This document shows, piece by piece, positions 56,001 through 64,000 of a stretch of 64,000 nucleotides of DNA. This DNA is from Branchiostoma floridae (taxonomy: Eukaryota; Chordata; Leptocardii; Amphioxiformes; Branchiostomatidae). The first letter of the stretch is position 1, and each line of letters begins with the position of its first letter. The translations under genes were made by a program, and so were the position numbers. The stretch spans positions 8,971,470 to 9,035,469 of the forward strand of contig NC_049983.1 of assembly GCF_000003815.2 (NCBI RefSeq). Direction: 5' to 3'. The notes below the pieces were generated by a model that made no database searches, had not been told where the DNA came from, and saw only the letters and a program-made list of their open reading frames with translations.

Positions 56001-59000
56001 ATTCTAAAAACATGATTCTATCACTGACATGTACATGTACAGCACTGAAACTAATACATGAACTTCAAAGTAACATCATATAAAGAGAAGCATAACTTTA
56101 CATCAGAAAATATTCCAGCTCAATATTCAACTGTCTCCCATTGCCAGATACCTGACATAAAACAAATTCAACTTCATATCTTAGGGCTAGTCCATTTGAA
56201 AACTTCAATGGTGTGATCAGAGAAGTTTTATTTTTAAGATAGGAATGACGTAAAACATAGGTACAGGGTAACTTAAAACATAGGTACAGGGTAACTTAAA
56301 ACATGGGTACAGGGTGACATAAAACATGGCTACAGGGAAACTTAAAACATTGTTACAAGGTAACATAGAACATGGCTACAGGGCAACATAAAACATGGCT
56401 ACAGGGAAACTTAAAACATTGTTACAAGGTAACATAGAACATGGCTACAGGGCAACATAAAACATGGGTAAAGGGAAACTGAAAACATGGGCTCAGGGCA
56501 ACATAAAACATTGGTACAGGGCAACTTAAAACATGGCTAAAGGGTATCTTAAATGTAAGGGAGAAAAGGGATCAAATAAAGCATTTTCAAACACTGCCAA
56601 GAGTTTTCATATGGATAAAACCATTGATGCCTACTGATCAGTCTTTTTAGCTCAATGATGGAGGTCAGCAACCTTCAACAGTGGTATTGTCTTTGTCTGT
56701 GCATTTGTATATAATTCCAGATCCTGTAGATAGCTTTACTTGAAATTTGGCATGTCTATAATTATTGTGATGCATGGTGATTTTGGGCACCACAGCAGTA
56801 CTAGTGTGGTACAGCCTAATAAAACATGATTCTATTAGACATAGACCTTAAAATAGTGCAACCCAGGGATAGTCAGGTAGTTAGCATAGAGAGACACCAG
56901 AGGTGTCCTGATGTGTTACCTAGCGATATCTGCCTACCCTCCTGCCTGCTGATTTTGAGAGTAACGGTGTCTCCTGCCGACTGGAGCAGCTGGATGGCCT
57001 CACTCAGGCGTTTCCCTCGCAAGGACTGGCTGTTAATGGCCAGGATACGGTCCCCTATGTGGATAGCTCCAGTCCTGTAGAATCATCACATTAAGAGTTT
57101 ATAGTAACGGTAACGTCCTCCACACAGTAGACGGTGCATAGGGTTGTGCTCATCTCGGTTTCAGTAGCCCTGGGCCACACAATGTTTGTGCAATCACTAC
57201 AGCAGGGGGCTAGTCTACTGGTAGTGGAATGTGTTCAACTTTCATACTCTTTCCCAAATGCTGAGTGATAAGCAGAGAGAGCAGCATGTACCATTTTAAA
57301 AAATCTTTGGTATGACTCGCTCGGGGGGTTGAAATCATGAACAGCCCGAATGCATGAGGAACACTCTATCCACTCAGTCATTGCACCAGTTAGTAATTGT
57401 TCAGAATCTCAATGCATAAGATAATCCACACATCCAAAACTGTATTTTGGCAGACTTTACATTAAATAATGTTCACACAACAATACAATCTGATTGGCTA
57501 AGGTACAAATGTACATTAACAGTTGACAAATATGATAATATGATGATAAGGTTGACAACTGAACTTATCCAATTTGAATTCCTGTTTGACAAATGAAAAG
57601 AATGTGCCTTCTCTAAGACAGTGTCTTTCTCTTCTGATATACATGTGTTGTATAAAGATATTAAGAATGTTGCAAGATTTAGGAAAACAACTAGGCTGTA
57701 CCTTTGTGCCAGTCCTCCATCTGTGAGACCAGACACTGTGACTGGGTCAAACGGCTCTTCTGTGCCTGAACAACAATATCAATGGTATAGTCAATATCAG
57801 CATCTCTGTAGGTAAATTACACAATAAACATCTGCTCCTGTACAGTTACAGGTTTCATACATGTGCTCATTATGAGAACCTGAACTACACAAAGAAGCTA
57901 CATTAATGACAAGTTAGGGAAATGCCAGGGAAGTGCACATATATACAATTTGCTTGCATTCCAGTATCTGATTTACATATATGACGTAACACACTGGGTT
58001 TCACCAAAGAGTGCTACATGTACATGTATCTGGACAGATTTAATTGATCCACTCACACTGGGAAGGACCTCTACATTTTATGATAAGTGTAGTGGGTTCT
58101 TTACATGCTCGAGGTGTGGCTCTCCTCAAATACAGAACTTCCATTTTATGTCCTATCTGAGGGACAACCCTAACCAAAGCTACTCATTTTCAGCGAAGTG
58201 ATAAAATCCAAGTTACATGTACAATATGTAAGTGCCTTTCATAAGGGCACAACATCAGAATACATATTAAGAGGACTTAAACACAGGAGATCTGGGCTTT
58301 GAGCCAAATAACCTTCTCTTACACTATGCAACGCCACTTGGCTCCAGCTCTCTAACTGAGAAGTGGCTTTCTGTGCAAAAGACTTCATTTAGTTTTCCTT
58401 AAATGGATGATTCTGCTCCTGGAGAATACACATGCATCAAACTTTGTACAGGAAATACAAAAATCCGAGTGCCCTCACCTGAAATAGTGATGCCCAACGG
58501 TCCCCCATGTCTGACCAGCTCAACAGAGTAACAGATCGCTCCACTCACATCATGCTCCTCTGGAGGGGAAGAAAATGTTCATTCAGTATCTATAATGTGT
58601 AAAAGCTCTTTTCTGTGACAGTGACTATCATACAGATGCACATTTAGAATTTCTCTGCAAAGTTTGTACAATGCAAAGTTCAAGGACTTTCTTGTTATTC
58701 TGCCAAACAGAATTATTTCTCTTTCAGCATCACATGTATTTTCCCTTTCAGCGCATCTTTAAGTTCGATTTTCTCTCATGATTTTCTGAAGAAAATATTA
58801 AGTTTTCTGACCTGAAAATGAAACTTGACTTTCCTACTTTGAAATTCCAAGACTTTCTACAAATTCATAAGCGTCTTTATGATTTTGCTTGGGCAGCATA
58901 TAAAAGCCAGTGCCAAGCTTAGATCAGACATTAAAAATGAAAAATATGATGTCCAGGCCCCATACTTTATGGAGGGAGACAAAAGTTCTACCCTACCTGG

Positions 59001-62000
59001 TTCTGCACTACAGAATGACACTGCAGTTTCCAAGCAGCAGGGGACAAACACAAACAATTCCAGTCAATGAAGGCCATGTTGATTACTGGTAATAGTATAT
59101 GGATGACATCCACGGACAAATCAATTTTTGTCCATCTCAAAACAAGTTTTCGGCCATACTGTAAATCATACAAAGCTACTGCTAAATGAGTGAATATCCT
59201 AGCTTGAAAGCTTATTGTGTTTTTACGACCAATTTTGGAGTTTGTAACTGTCATTCAACACAAGCAAATTGCTTTCCTGGAGTTTTTGGTCGCACATCTG
59301 TTGTGGACCTTCCTTAAGGGTGGTGATTCAATTACTCTAAGCCAGGCAATTACACAATTTACAGTGTACAATTCATAACTTGAGTCAGGTGCTCAGAGCA
59401 ATTGAATCACCACTCCTGACGTAGTCGAAGGATATGCAACCAAAAATTCAAGGTAAGCAATTAACTTGTGTTGAATGATGGTTACAAACTCCCAAAAGAG
59501 TACTAAATATCCTCTAAGCTGCAAATAAATATTGGAAAATGGATGCCAATGTTGTAAAATGTCAGATGTGAATTTGTTCAACCTTCCTGACTGATTAGAT
59601 TTCATAATCAAGACAACTTTTGTTTTTGTTGCTAAACTTTTTTTCTCTGCACACTTGCAACAGTTTGGGGTTCTTATAAGATGTCATCCATATAATCAAA
59701 TCAACATGGCCCAGCCAGAACAATAAGACTTTACATACAACTAAACACAAAAGTACTGGAGCTGCCAATGGTTCCATTATAAAATCCAAAAGTGTGAAAA
59801 CTTAATGCCTAAGTTGGCTCTGTGCATTGTTTAGTCTAGGCATAATCCATAGCATTTGTTGTGAAAGACATTTGAGACAGCAAAATGCACTCTGCCTTTC
59901 CTGCTGAAAGAGGGTTAAGAGCTTTAAAAGAGCTGGAATCCTCTGTTTACCTCCTTTTTTTCAGAGAAACAGACCCTTGGTGTTTATACAATGTAAATGA
60001 AAAACAGGTGATGCAGTGTTCCTAGTTTGACAGCAAAACTAAACTGTGTCACACATGCGTGTGCATGTAGTATGCATTTATCAATAAAGCTGTGATTGAT
60101 TTTGTAAGACTTACAATGTGTACAAACACAGAACTTCTCAATGAAAAGATCATCTTTTATGATTTCTTCCATTGTTTCCAGTTTTTTGGCTACATATACC
60201 TACTACTTTGATGCAATCATTTCAAAAGTCATCATTTGAAAACTCCAAGCTTATTCCAAGGGAACACACACAAACAATAACGCAAAAGGTAAAAAAAAAA
60301 GTGTTCTCTAAAGCTGGGGGATTCAACTTTTTTTTGTAGGCAGTGATGTATATGTATATAACATTTGTATGCACCCTAGAAAAGATTCCCAGTAGTGTGA
60401 ATTCCCAGAAAGATGTGACGATGGTTACCTGAGTACAGCTCATCCTTGCGTATCCTGAGCTTCACTATTTCGTCACACTGAGCCAGGATCTGTGCTGCGT
60501 CCTCCATAGAGCAGTTATCCAGCCGGATGTTGTCGATGGCCAGGAGTTTGTCTCCGGGGGCCAGAGTACCGGTCCTGGACAACAGAACCAGTCAAAACAT
60601 CAGGATTACTGCAGGATTATGTAATCACATGTTGTCACTTTGTAGCTATTCAGCAATGAGAGGGAAAGAGTAGGGGTCAATCCTTCTTCTTCATTATGTG
60701 CTTAGCCTCATTAGGCTGAGGGCTCTAAGAGCGGTACGTAAGACATACGCAAGACTGTATGTTTTGATCCACTCACACCAGAAAGGTCCCCTTCTCTTTT
60801 CGATTAGTGTGGCGGTTTTTTTTAATTGTGACTCTCCCCGAACACAGGACCTCCATTTAATGTCCTATTTGAGGGAAGGCCCTAGCCAAAGCCAGGTACT
60901 CATTTCTCACCTGCTTCTTCCTTAGGAGCATGTCTTTGTTAACACGAAGAGATCACAAAATTCTTTACCTGTGTGCCACACTTCCTTTCTTGATGTCTGA
61001 GATGAGAAGAGGTTCTCCCTGTTTCCTGGTGCTGGGAGCTGCAAAAACAAAAAGGACAGCTTCCATCAATAAGAAGCTGAACTTAGCGTTTTTTTATGTG
61101 AGAATTCTGGACTGGGTGATAATTTTCCATATCACACAGGCTTCCATCAATTAAATAGAACGCACACCACGCCTGCCATTGCAAGCAAACTGAGTTTTTT
61201 TGTTCAAATTTTTCTTGAATTGATGTTCTTAAAGAATAAAGTTGTTGGCGGAGGTTGAAACAATGTGTCCAATCTATCCTTTTTACGAGTAGTATAGGCA
61301 ATAAAATCAGGGTCTTCCGACCTGGGTATGAAATACAAGTAAATGATAAATTCTATATTTAGATGTATTTCTTGATTTTTCTTCTTTTAAAGATTCATTT
61401 TACACAATGTACAGTCAAATGATTAATTTTTACAATTCCTTATGGACAGATAGCATGTCTGTGCACAAGATAGGATGTACTTACAGTTGATGGTGATCCC
61501 CAGGCCTCCTGCCCTCTTGGGAAGCTTGATGTTAAATGTTCCACTGCTAGGCACCACAGATTCTTATTACACAGAGAGAAATGAGAATGGTTCATAAATC
61601 AATGATGGAATCAGACATACAAAACATACCTCAGAGTTTCATTCAGTGATAAATACAGAAACATTAGAAGACACTTACTGTACTTGCATCCCTAATTTGT
61701 CAGTGGATTTTATGCAGTTTTAAGGTTTAGTCCATTATCCAACCCTAGGAGACCAAAGCGAGACACTAATGGACTAAATTTCTCAATTATTCAATTAGCT
61801 AGTGTCTACTTAACATGCTTTCAGAAAAAACATGCATGTAGCCCCTAAAAGGGACTACAACTGAAAGATAAGACTGTATAAAATGACTTTAAGGTAATAT
61901 TGAACTGTCCAATATCATTTATGTAACGTCATGTGTCTGTCAATGTCCCCCTACATGTTCAGTCGGCGATGACCTGGGATACATGTAACTTTCTTTTATC

Positions 62001-63851
62001 TCTGAATAAAGATTGACTTTACTACAGTAACTACATCTACCATAAATTTAATCAATGTCAAGACATCAACTTACCAGCTACATCAAACTCCACTTCCAGG
62101 ACACACTTTAACCCTGACTCCCTCAGGAGCTGGTTGGCCTCCTCCAGGGTCAGCTCCTCTGTAGACATCCCGTTGATTGACAGCACCCGATCTCCTACCT
62201 GCAGTATGCCCGTCCTGGGAACGCATACATCAAGCAACTTTATACTTGAATCTTGACATGCACAGATCTAAGGGGCAGTGTAGAAGACCTGCCTTTTAAT
62301 ACTTAAATAAACATATATTATGAACCAATGTTCTATAAAGCATAGTCTGCTTCATAATGTTTAGGTATAGTACAGATACTTAAGTAACATGGTATAAAAT
62401 TTCATAGACATGCAACATCACTTTTTTCAATCTCTTCAGTCCCTTCAACCAAACTTGACATACAAATCGAAATACCACCTGCATATGCAGGTTAGTGCAA
62501 GTGTTTCTGATGTCTCCCTGCACCTAACCTGCACTGTTCAATGTACTGGGTTTTATACATAAATGTCCTAGGTGTATGTGGATTGTCATAAGTAGCATTG
62601 ACTGAAAAATAGCAATGGTTCCTCAACAATTTTAATATGATTCATACTTCCTAAATTCTGAGTGGTGCAGGTAATTTTCATTGTTACATGTACCTGCACT
62701 AGTACAGGTTTCCAGAAGAAAATACTAGTACAGTAGAAGCTGCTTAATTGCACGGCCTATTTGCCAGTGAATTTCGTGCAATTATCTGGCTCGTGCAATA
62801 ATGCGAAGTTATTTAGCTGGTCCGCACCGGTTTGGGATTTGGGGATTCCGTGCAGTTAACAGAAGTGTGCGTTAATCCGTTGTGCAATTAACTGGCTTCT
62901 ACTGTATTTTGAGCCCTGCAAATGTAGGGTCTCGTCTTCTCCCTAATGCCTATCCTTGTAACTAATTTAAGTTTGTGGCCAAACACAGCCACAGCAAGGA
63001 GAATGTGAACATGACAATGTGTACCTGTCAGCGGGCCCATCAGGATCAATGAAGCCGATGACTGGAGGTGATGTAAGAGTCTCTGTAGCGAAGACTCCAC
63101 CCTGCAGGCTGAACCCCAGGCCCGAGGGGTCGGGGTGGACCTGGACCTCCGCTATCTCCACACGTACAACCTGCTGGGGGGCATGGCTGGACGACACAGA
63201 CACTGGGAAAACGAAAAAACAATAGTAACTAAAGATGACGCAGCAACAGTCTTGGGGGACAGAAATAGGGGGAATAGCACATCAATGATACCACAATATC
63301 TTCTTTTAACAGTTTTAGCTGCAATTATCCTTCATATATACCTCAAAGTTCATATCTTTCAAGTATATGATTAACTTTTCTGAAATTAATTTCACCAGGT
63401 TGGTAGGATATGGGATATAGGAGAATTTCTTTACACAACCAGTATGTACATGTAAATACTTTGCCTATTTTAAAATTTGAAGTCCCTCAGACACCTTCCG
63501 CAGAGCTTCTAACTGGAGTTTTGCTTCTCGCTGCTTTAAAATGATTAACCGGCTGGTACACTAACCTTTACCATTGACTCTCAGTCCCCAAACAACCTAC
63601 AGTCCCCTCCCCCTTCAACATTACTGGTAACTACAGAATAAACCATTCCTTACTTGCAGAAGAGTTGAGCCTGGTCCTCCTGGGGGGTCTCCTGTTGCTC
63701 CTGCGTGCGAGCGACGCCCGACTGATCGTGCCGGTGTGGATACTGGACACGCTGGGGGAGGTGGGCGAATCCATCGGGTAGGAGATCGGCAAGGCTGGAA
63801 TGGCATCAACAGTGTCTAAGTTTGTGTGTGAGCCAGCAGCGGTACTCAAAA
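46861..63851 (-). CDS. GRIP: Glutamate receptor-interacting protein (GRIP), PDZ4-PDZ7 and C-terminus (15 exons, 5' part outside window)
   Basis: Cytoplasmic multi-PDZ scaffold. In vertebrates GRIP1/2 PDZ4-5 bind the AMPA-receptor GluA2 tail, PDZ6 binds liprin-alpha and Eph receptors, and PDZ7 binds GRASP-1. The 15 exons join in frame into 694 residues. From the first full codon: Ser/Arg-rich linker 1-75; PDZ4 ~76-171 (carboxylate loop GLGFSL); PDZ5 ~177-262 (GLGITI); PDZ6 ~275-361 (PLGITI); linker 364-580; PDZ7 ~581-665 (DFGFSV); tail ending SKTL. Blocks such as [29 protein letters not shown] and [13 protein letters not shown] are close to vertebrate GRIP, so the family call is firm. Each of PDZ4-7 is split by introns, PDZ5 and PDZ6 at parallel positions. 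Whether this single gene is orthologous to both vertebrate GRIP1 and GRIP2 needs a tree. It converges on ADAMTS. Confidence 0.95.
47158..47474. mobile_element. MITE-like element in the last GRIP intron
   Basis: The ends GGTTCTAGCCAGC and CTGGATAGAACACTG are inverted. The interior carries CCAGCAAAATTTGCCCCTCA, GAGGGTCTTGATTTCAAA and GGGGGAGAATGCCCC, a core also present inside the larger elements at 50694 and 52821. Confidence 0.5.
47797..47874 (-). repeat. tRNA-like sequence in the last GRIP intron (SINE head or tRNA pseudogene)
   Basis: The reverse strand has an A-box-like GTGGTTAGCACGTTGGA, an anticodon-arm-like TTGGATTTGTGATCCGG and a perfect B-box core GGGTTCGAATC. The acceptor stem does not pair and the variable region is too long, so it is not an intact tRNA gene. 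Confidence 0.5.
48184..48393. mobile_element. Fold-back MITE in the last GRIP intron
   Basis: The left end GTAGCCTCCATTG and right end CGGAGGCTAC are inverted. Inner arms GCTGGTCCACGATTTTCAAC and TTGAAAATCGCAAACCAG match too, separated by ~100 bp. A T13/G12 homopolymer run lies inside the left arm. Confidence 0.6.
48515..48664 (-). CDS. GRIP: GRIP window exon 14: PDZ7, first half
   Basis: 150 nt encoding [40 protein letters not shown] and [10 protein letters not shown]. The carboxylate loop is DFGF, atypical as in other GRIP PDZ7 domains, which do not bind conventional C-terminal ligands. Confidence 0.94.
48950..49070 (+). repeat. Dispersed repeat, copy 2 (GRIP intron)
   Basis: Matches 29745-29890 in order and orientation (CTGTTATATACTTTG, CTGCAGGCCGCTTTGAGC, TTTCATGAATA). 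Confidence 0.65.
49374..49631 (-). CDS. GRIP: GRIP window exon 13: linker up to PDZ7
   Basis: 258 nt encoding [40 protein letters not shown] and [17 protein letters not shown]. The [13 protein letters not shown] sequence directly precedes PDZ7 in GRIP. Confidence 0.92.
50287..50528 (-). CDS. GRIP: GRIP window exon 12: linker
   Basis: 242 nt encoding a hydrophilic stretch ([53 protein letters not shown]). Acceptor TATTTTGTAG, donor GTACAG, phase 0 out. Confidence 0.88.
50694..52204. mobile_element. Harbinger-like element 1 (1.5 kb, TAA target duplication)
   Basis: The left terminus GGGACCGTACGGTATTTAGC and right terminus, reading inward GGGACCGTACGGCGTTTAGT, are inverted. Both continue into GGGGGGAGGGCCGGTCGCCA. 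TAA flanks both sides (50691-50693, 52205-52207). Termini starting GGG with 3-bp TWA duplications fit PIF/Harbinger. Only repetitive, frame-broken interior is present, so it is non-autonomous. Confidence 0.75.
52315..52429 (-). CDS. GRIP: GRIP window exon 11: linker
   Basis: 115 nt encoding [20 protein letters not shown] and [18 protein letters not shown]. The [12 protein letters not shown] block is conserved in vertebrate GRIP linkers. The exon sits between two related transposons in the flanking introns. Confidence 0.92.
52748..54419. mobile_element. Outer MITE split by Harbinger-like element 2
   Basis: TAGCCTGGTATCCAGCCGTA starts at 52748 and the inverted TATGGCTGGATGCCGGGCTA ends at 54419. 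Without the inserted element the outer repeat is only about 93 bp and contains its own stem (AGCTCCTGAGTCTT / AAGACTCGGGAGCT). Confidence 0.65.
52821..54396. mobile_element. Harbinger-like element 2 (1.6 kb, TAA target duplication)
   Basis: Left terminus GGGACCGTACGATATTTATT; right terminus reading inward GGGACTGTACGATATTTATC. Both continue into GGGGGGAGGGCTGGTGCA. TAA flanks both sides (52818-52820, 54397-54399). The termini are homologous to element 1, but the GAGGGTC...AAAATTT core lies in the opposite orientation. No transposase is recognised. Confidence 0.75.
54449..54486 (-). CDS. GRIP: GRIP window exon 10: 38-nt linker microexon
   Basis: Encodes [12 protein letters not shown]. The frame fits both neighbours (phase 1 in, phase 0 out), with acceptor TTGTATTGCAG and donor GTAAGC. 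A short exon in the unstructured PDZ6-PDZ7 linker could be alternatively used. Confidence 0.8.
54778..55281. mobile_element. Possible terminal-inverted-repeat element in a GRIP intron
   Basis: CCCCTTTCCACTAGTAGAC on the left and CTCTAGTGAAAAGGGGG on the right are imperfect inverted ends about 500 bp apart. The interior has no recognisable coding sequence. The short termini make this a weak call. Confidence 0.4.
56251..56553 (+). repeat. ~23-bp minisatellite, about 13 copies, in a GRIP intron
   Basis: Units are variants of TTAAAACATGGGTACAGGG followed by TAAC/AAAC/CAAC. Some pairs of adjacent units are duplicated as blocks, showing higher-order amplification. Confidence 0.85.
56938..57074 (-). 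CDS. GRIP: GRIP window exon 9: PDZ6, second half
   Basis: 137 nt encoding [40 protein letters not shown] and ISRQE. Donor GTAGGC. Confidence 0.93.
57702..57765 (-). CDS. GRIP: GRIP window exon 8: PDZ6, middle
   Basis: 64 nt encoding [20 protein letters not shown] and the start of Arg. [13 protein letters not shown] sequence is a GRIP PDZ6 signature. Confidence 0.92.
58030..58350 (-). repeat. SINE-like repeat, family A, in a GRIP intron
   Basis: Begins TTGATCCACTCACACTGGGA and runs through TTTATGTCCTATCTGAGGGA, AAGTGCCTTTCATAAGGGCA and GATCTGGGCTTTGAGCCAAA, as in the copy at 1340. Confidence 0.6.
58479..58559 (-). CDS. GRIP: GRIP window exon 7: start of PDZ6
   Basis: 81 nt encoding [20 protein letters not shown] and LGITIS. 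Phases 2-in and 1-out, as in the equivalent PDZ5 exon. Confidence 0.92.
60429..60574 (-). CDS. GRIP: GRIP window exon 6: PDZ5, second half
   Basis: 146 nt encoding [40 protein letters not shown] and [25 protein letters not shown] is essentially identical to vertebrate GRIP PDZ5. Confidence 0.95.
60750..60915 (-). repeat. SINE-like repeat, family A, truncated copy in a GRIP intron
   Basis: TTTTGATCCACTCACACC, CCTCCATTTAATGTCCTATT and GGCCCTAGCCAAAGCC match family A. The tRNA-like half is missing. Confidence 0.6.
60969..61038 (-). CDS. GRIP: GRIP window exon 5: PDZ5, middle
   Basis: 70 nt encoding [19 protein letters not shown] and VAH. The [16 protein letters not shown] sequence continues across the intron into the next exon. 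Confidence 0.92.
61485..61562 (-). CDS. GRIP: GRIP window exon 4: start of PDZ5
   Basis: 78 nt encoding [20 protein letters not shown] and GITIN. The PSSGTF-x-KLPK start of PDZ5 is strongly conserved with vertebrate GRIP. Confidence 0.92.
62075..62214 (-). CDS. GRIP: GRIP window exon 3: PDZ4, second half
   Basis: 140 nt encoding [40 protein letters not shown] and VEFDVA: the GD.v..iNG strand and alphaB helix of the PDZ fold. Confidence 0.93.
63025..63202 (-). CDS. GRIP: GRIP window exon 2: PDZ4, first half
   Basis: 178 nt encoding [33 protein letters not shown] and [13 protein letters not shown]. The GLGF-type loop and the FATETL-SPP block identify GRIP PDZ4. Confidence 0.93.
63654..63851 (-). 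CDS. GRIP: GRIP window exon 1: linker before PDZ4
   Basis: 198 nt, starting and ending inside codons. It encodes a Ser/Thr/Pro-rich linker ([20 protein letters not shown]) followed by a basic patch ([13 protein letters not shown]). Such linkers between PDZ3 and PDZ4 occur in GRIP proteins. The preceding exon is beyond the window. Confidence 0.85.
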
Positions 63852-64000
63852 CTGAAAATTTCATTCTATCAAAGTTGAAACAACACAATACTTCGCCAAA
63901 AAGCAGTTACTCAAGCAACTGGATATGATTTTGGAAACAGTCAGATGTTTCAGACAACATCCGTTGAGGAGAGATCCTGTTGGAGAGCAGTTTTTATATC
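63852..64000 (-). other. GRIP intron running out of the window
   Basis: Upstream of window exon 1 (acceptor TTTTCAG at 63852-63858, read on the - strand). PDZ1-3 and the promoter must lie beyond the end of the window. Confidence 0.7.

Noticed and set aside
1..64000. CRISPR array, operons or bacterial features
   Set aside because: The direct repeats here are contiguous or degenerate minisatellites without regular unique spacers, and the genes have spliceosomal introns.

Overview
The window looks like chromosomal DNA of an invertebrate deuterostome, most plausibly a cephalochordate (amphioxus). It has chordate-style genes with many short exons, canonical GT-AG introns, and dense small inverted-repeat transposons and tRNA-derived repeats in introns and between genes. 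The species call is an inference. One 625-base run of N (9406-10030) is an assembly gap.

Two genes can be rebuilt exon by exon, and they face each other tail to tail. (1) On the + strand, 18560-40694, 32 coding exons encode a secreted ADAMTS metalloproteinase of about 1286 residues. The exons join without a frame break. The order is signal peptide, prodomain, furin site, reprolysin catalytic domain with the zinc motif HEIGHNLGMRHD, disintegrin-like domain, TSP1, Cys-rich, spacer, then a SECOND TSP1, Cys-rich and spacer, two more TSP1 repeats and a short tail. The second cassette (exons 21-28) repeats the exon lengths and phases of the first (exons 13-20), so it arose by an internal eight-exon duplication. 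(2) On the - strand, 63851 down to 46861, 15 exons encode the C-terminal ~694 residues of a glutamate-receptor-interacting protein (GRIP): PDZ4, PDZ5, PDZ6, a long linker, PDZ7 and the C-terminus. The 5' part of the gene lies beyond position 64000.

Region by region: 1-11988 has no gene I can support. It holds a tandem duplication, SINE-like repeats, an array of E2F-like motifs, MITEs and the N gap. A 3.9 kb CACTA-like DNA transposon with a 3-bp target duplication and internal minisatellites occupies 11992-15870. 15874-18559 is the presumed ADAMTS upstream region. 18560-42640 is the ADAMTS gene, with repeats and pseudo-exons in its introns. 42640-46860 is the region between the two stop codons, containing both 3'UTRs. 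46861-63851 is GRIP, whose introns hold two related Harbinger-like elements either side of one exon, a nested MITE and several tandem repeats.

The two genes have no evident shared pathway: one product acts on extracellular matrix, the other is a cytoplasmic synaptic or trafficking scaffold. Points most worth a second look are the duplicated ADAMTS ancillary cassette, the minisatellite made from the GRIP C-terminal coding tail, the pseudo-exon copies in ADAMTS introns 18 and 24, and the inverted transposon pair around a GRIP exon.
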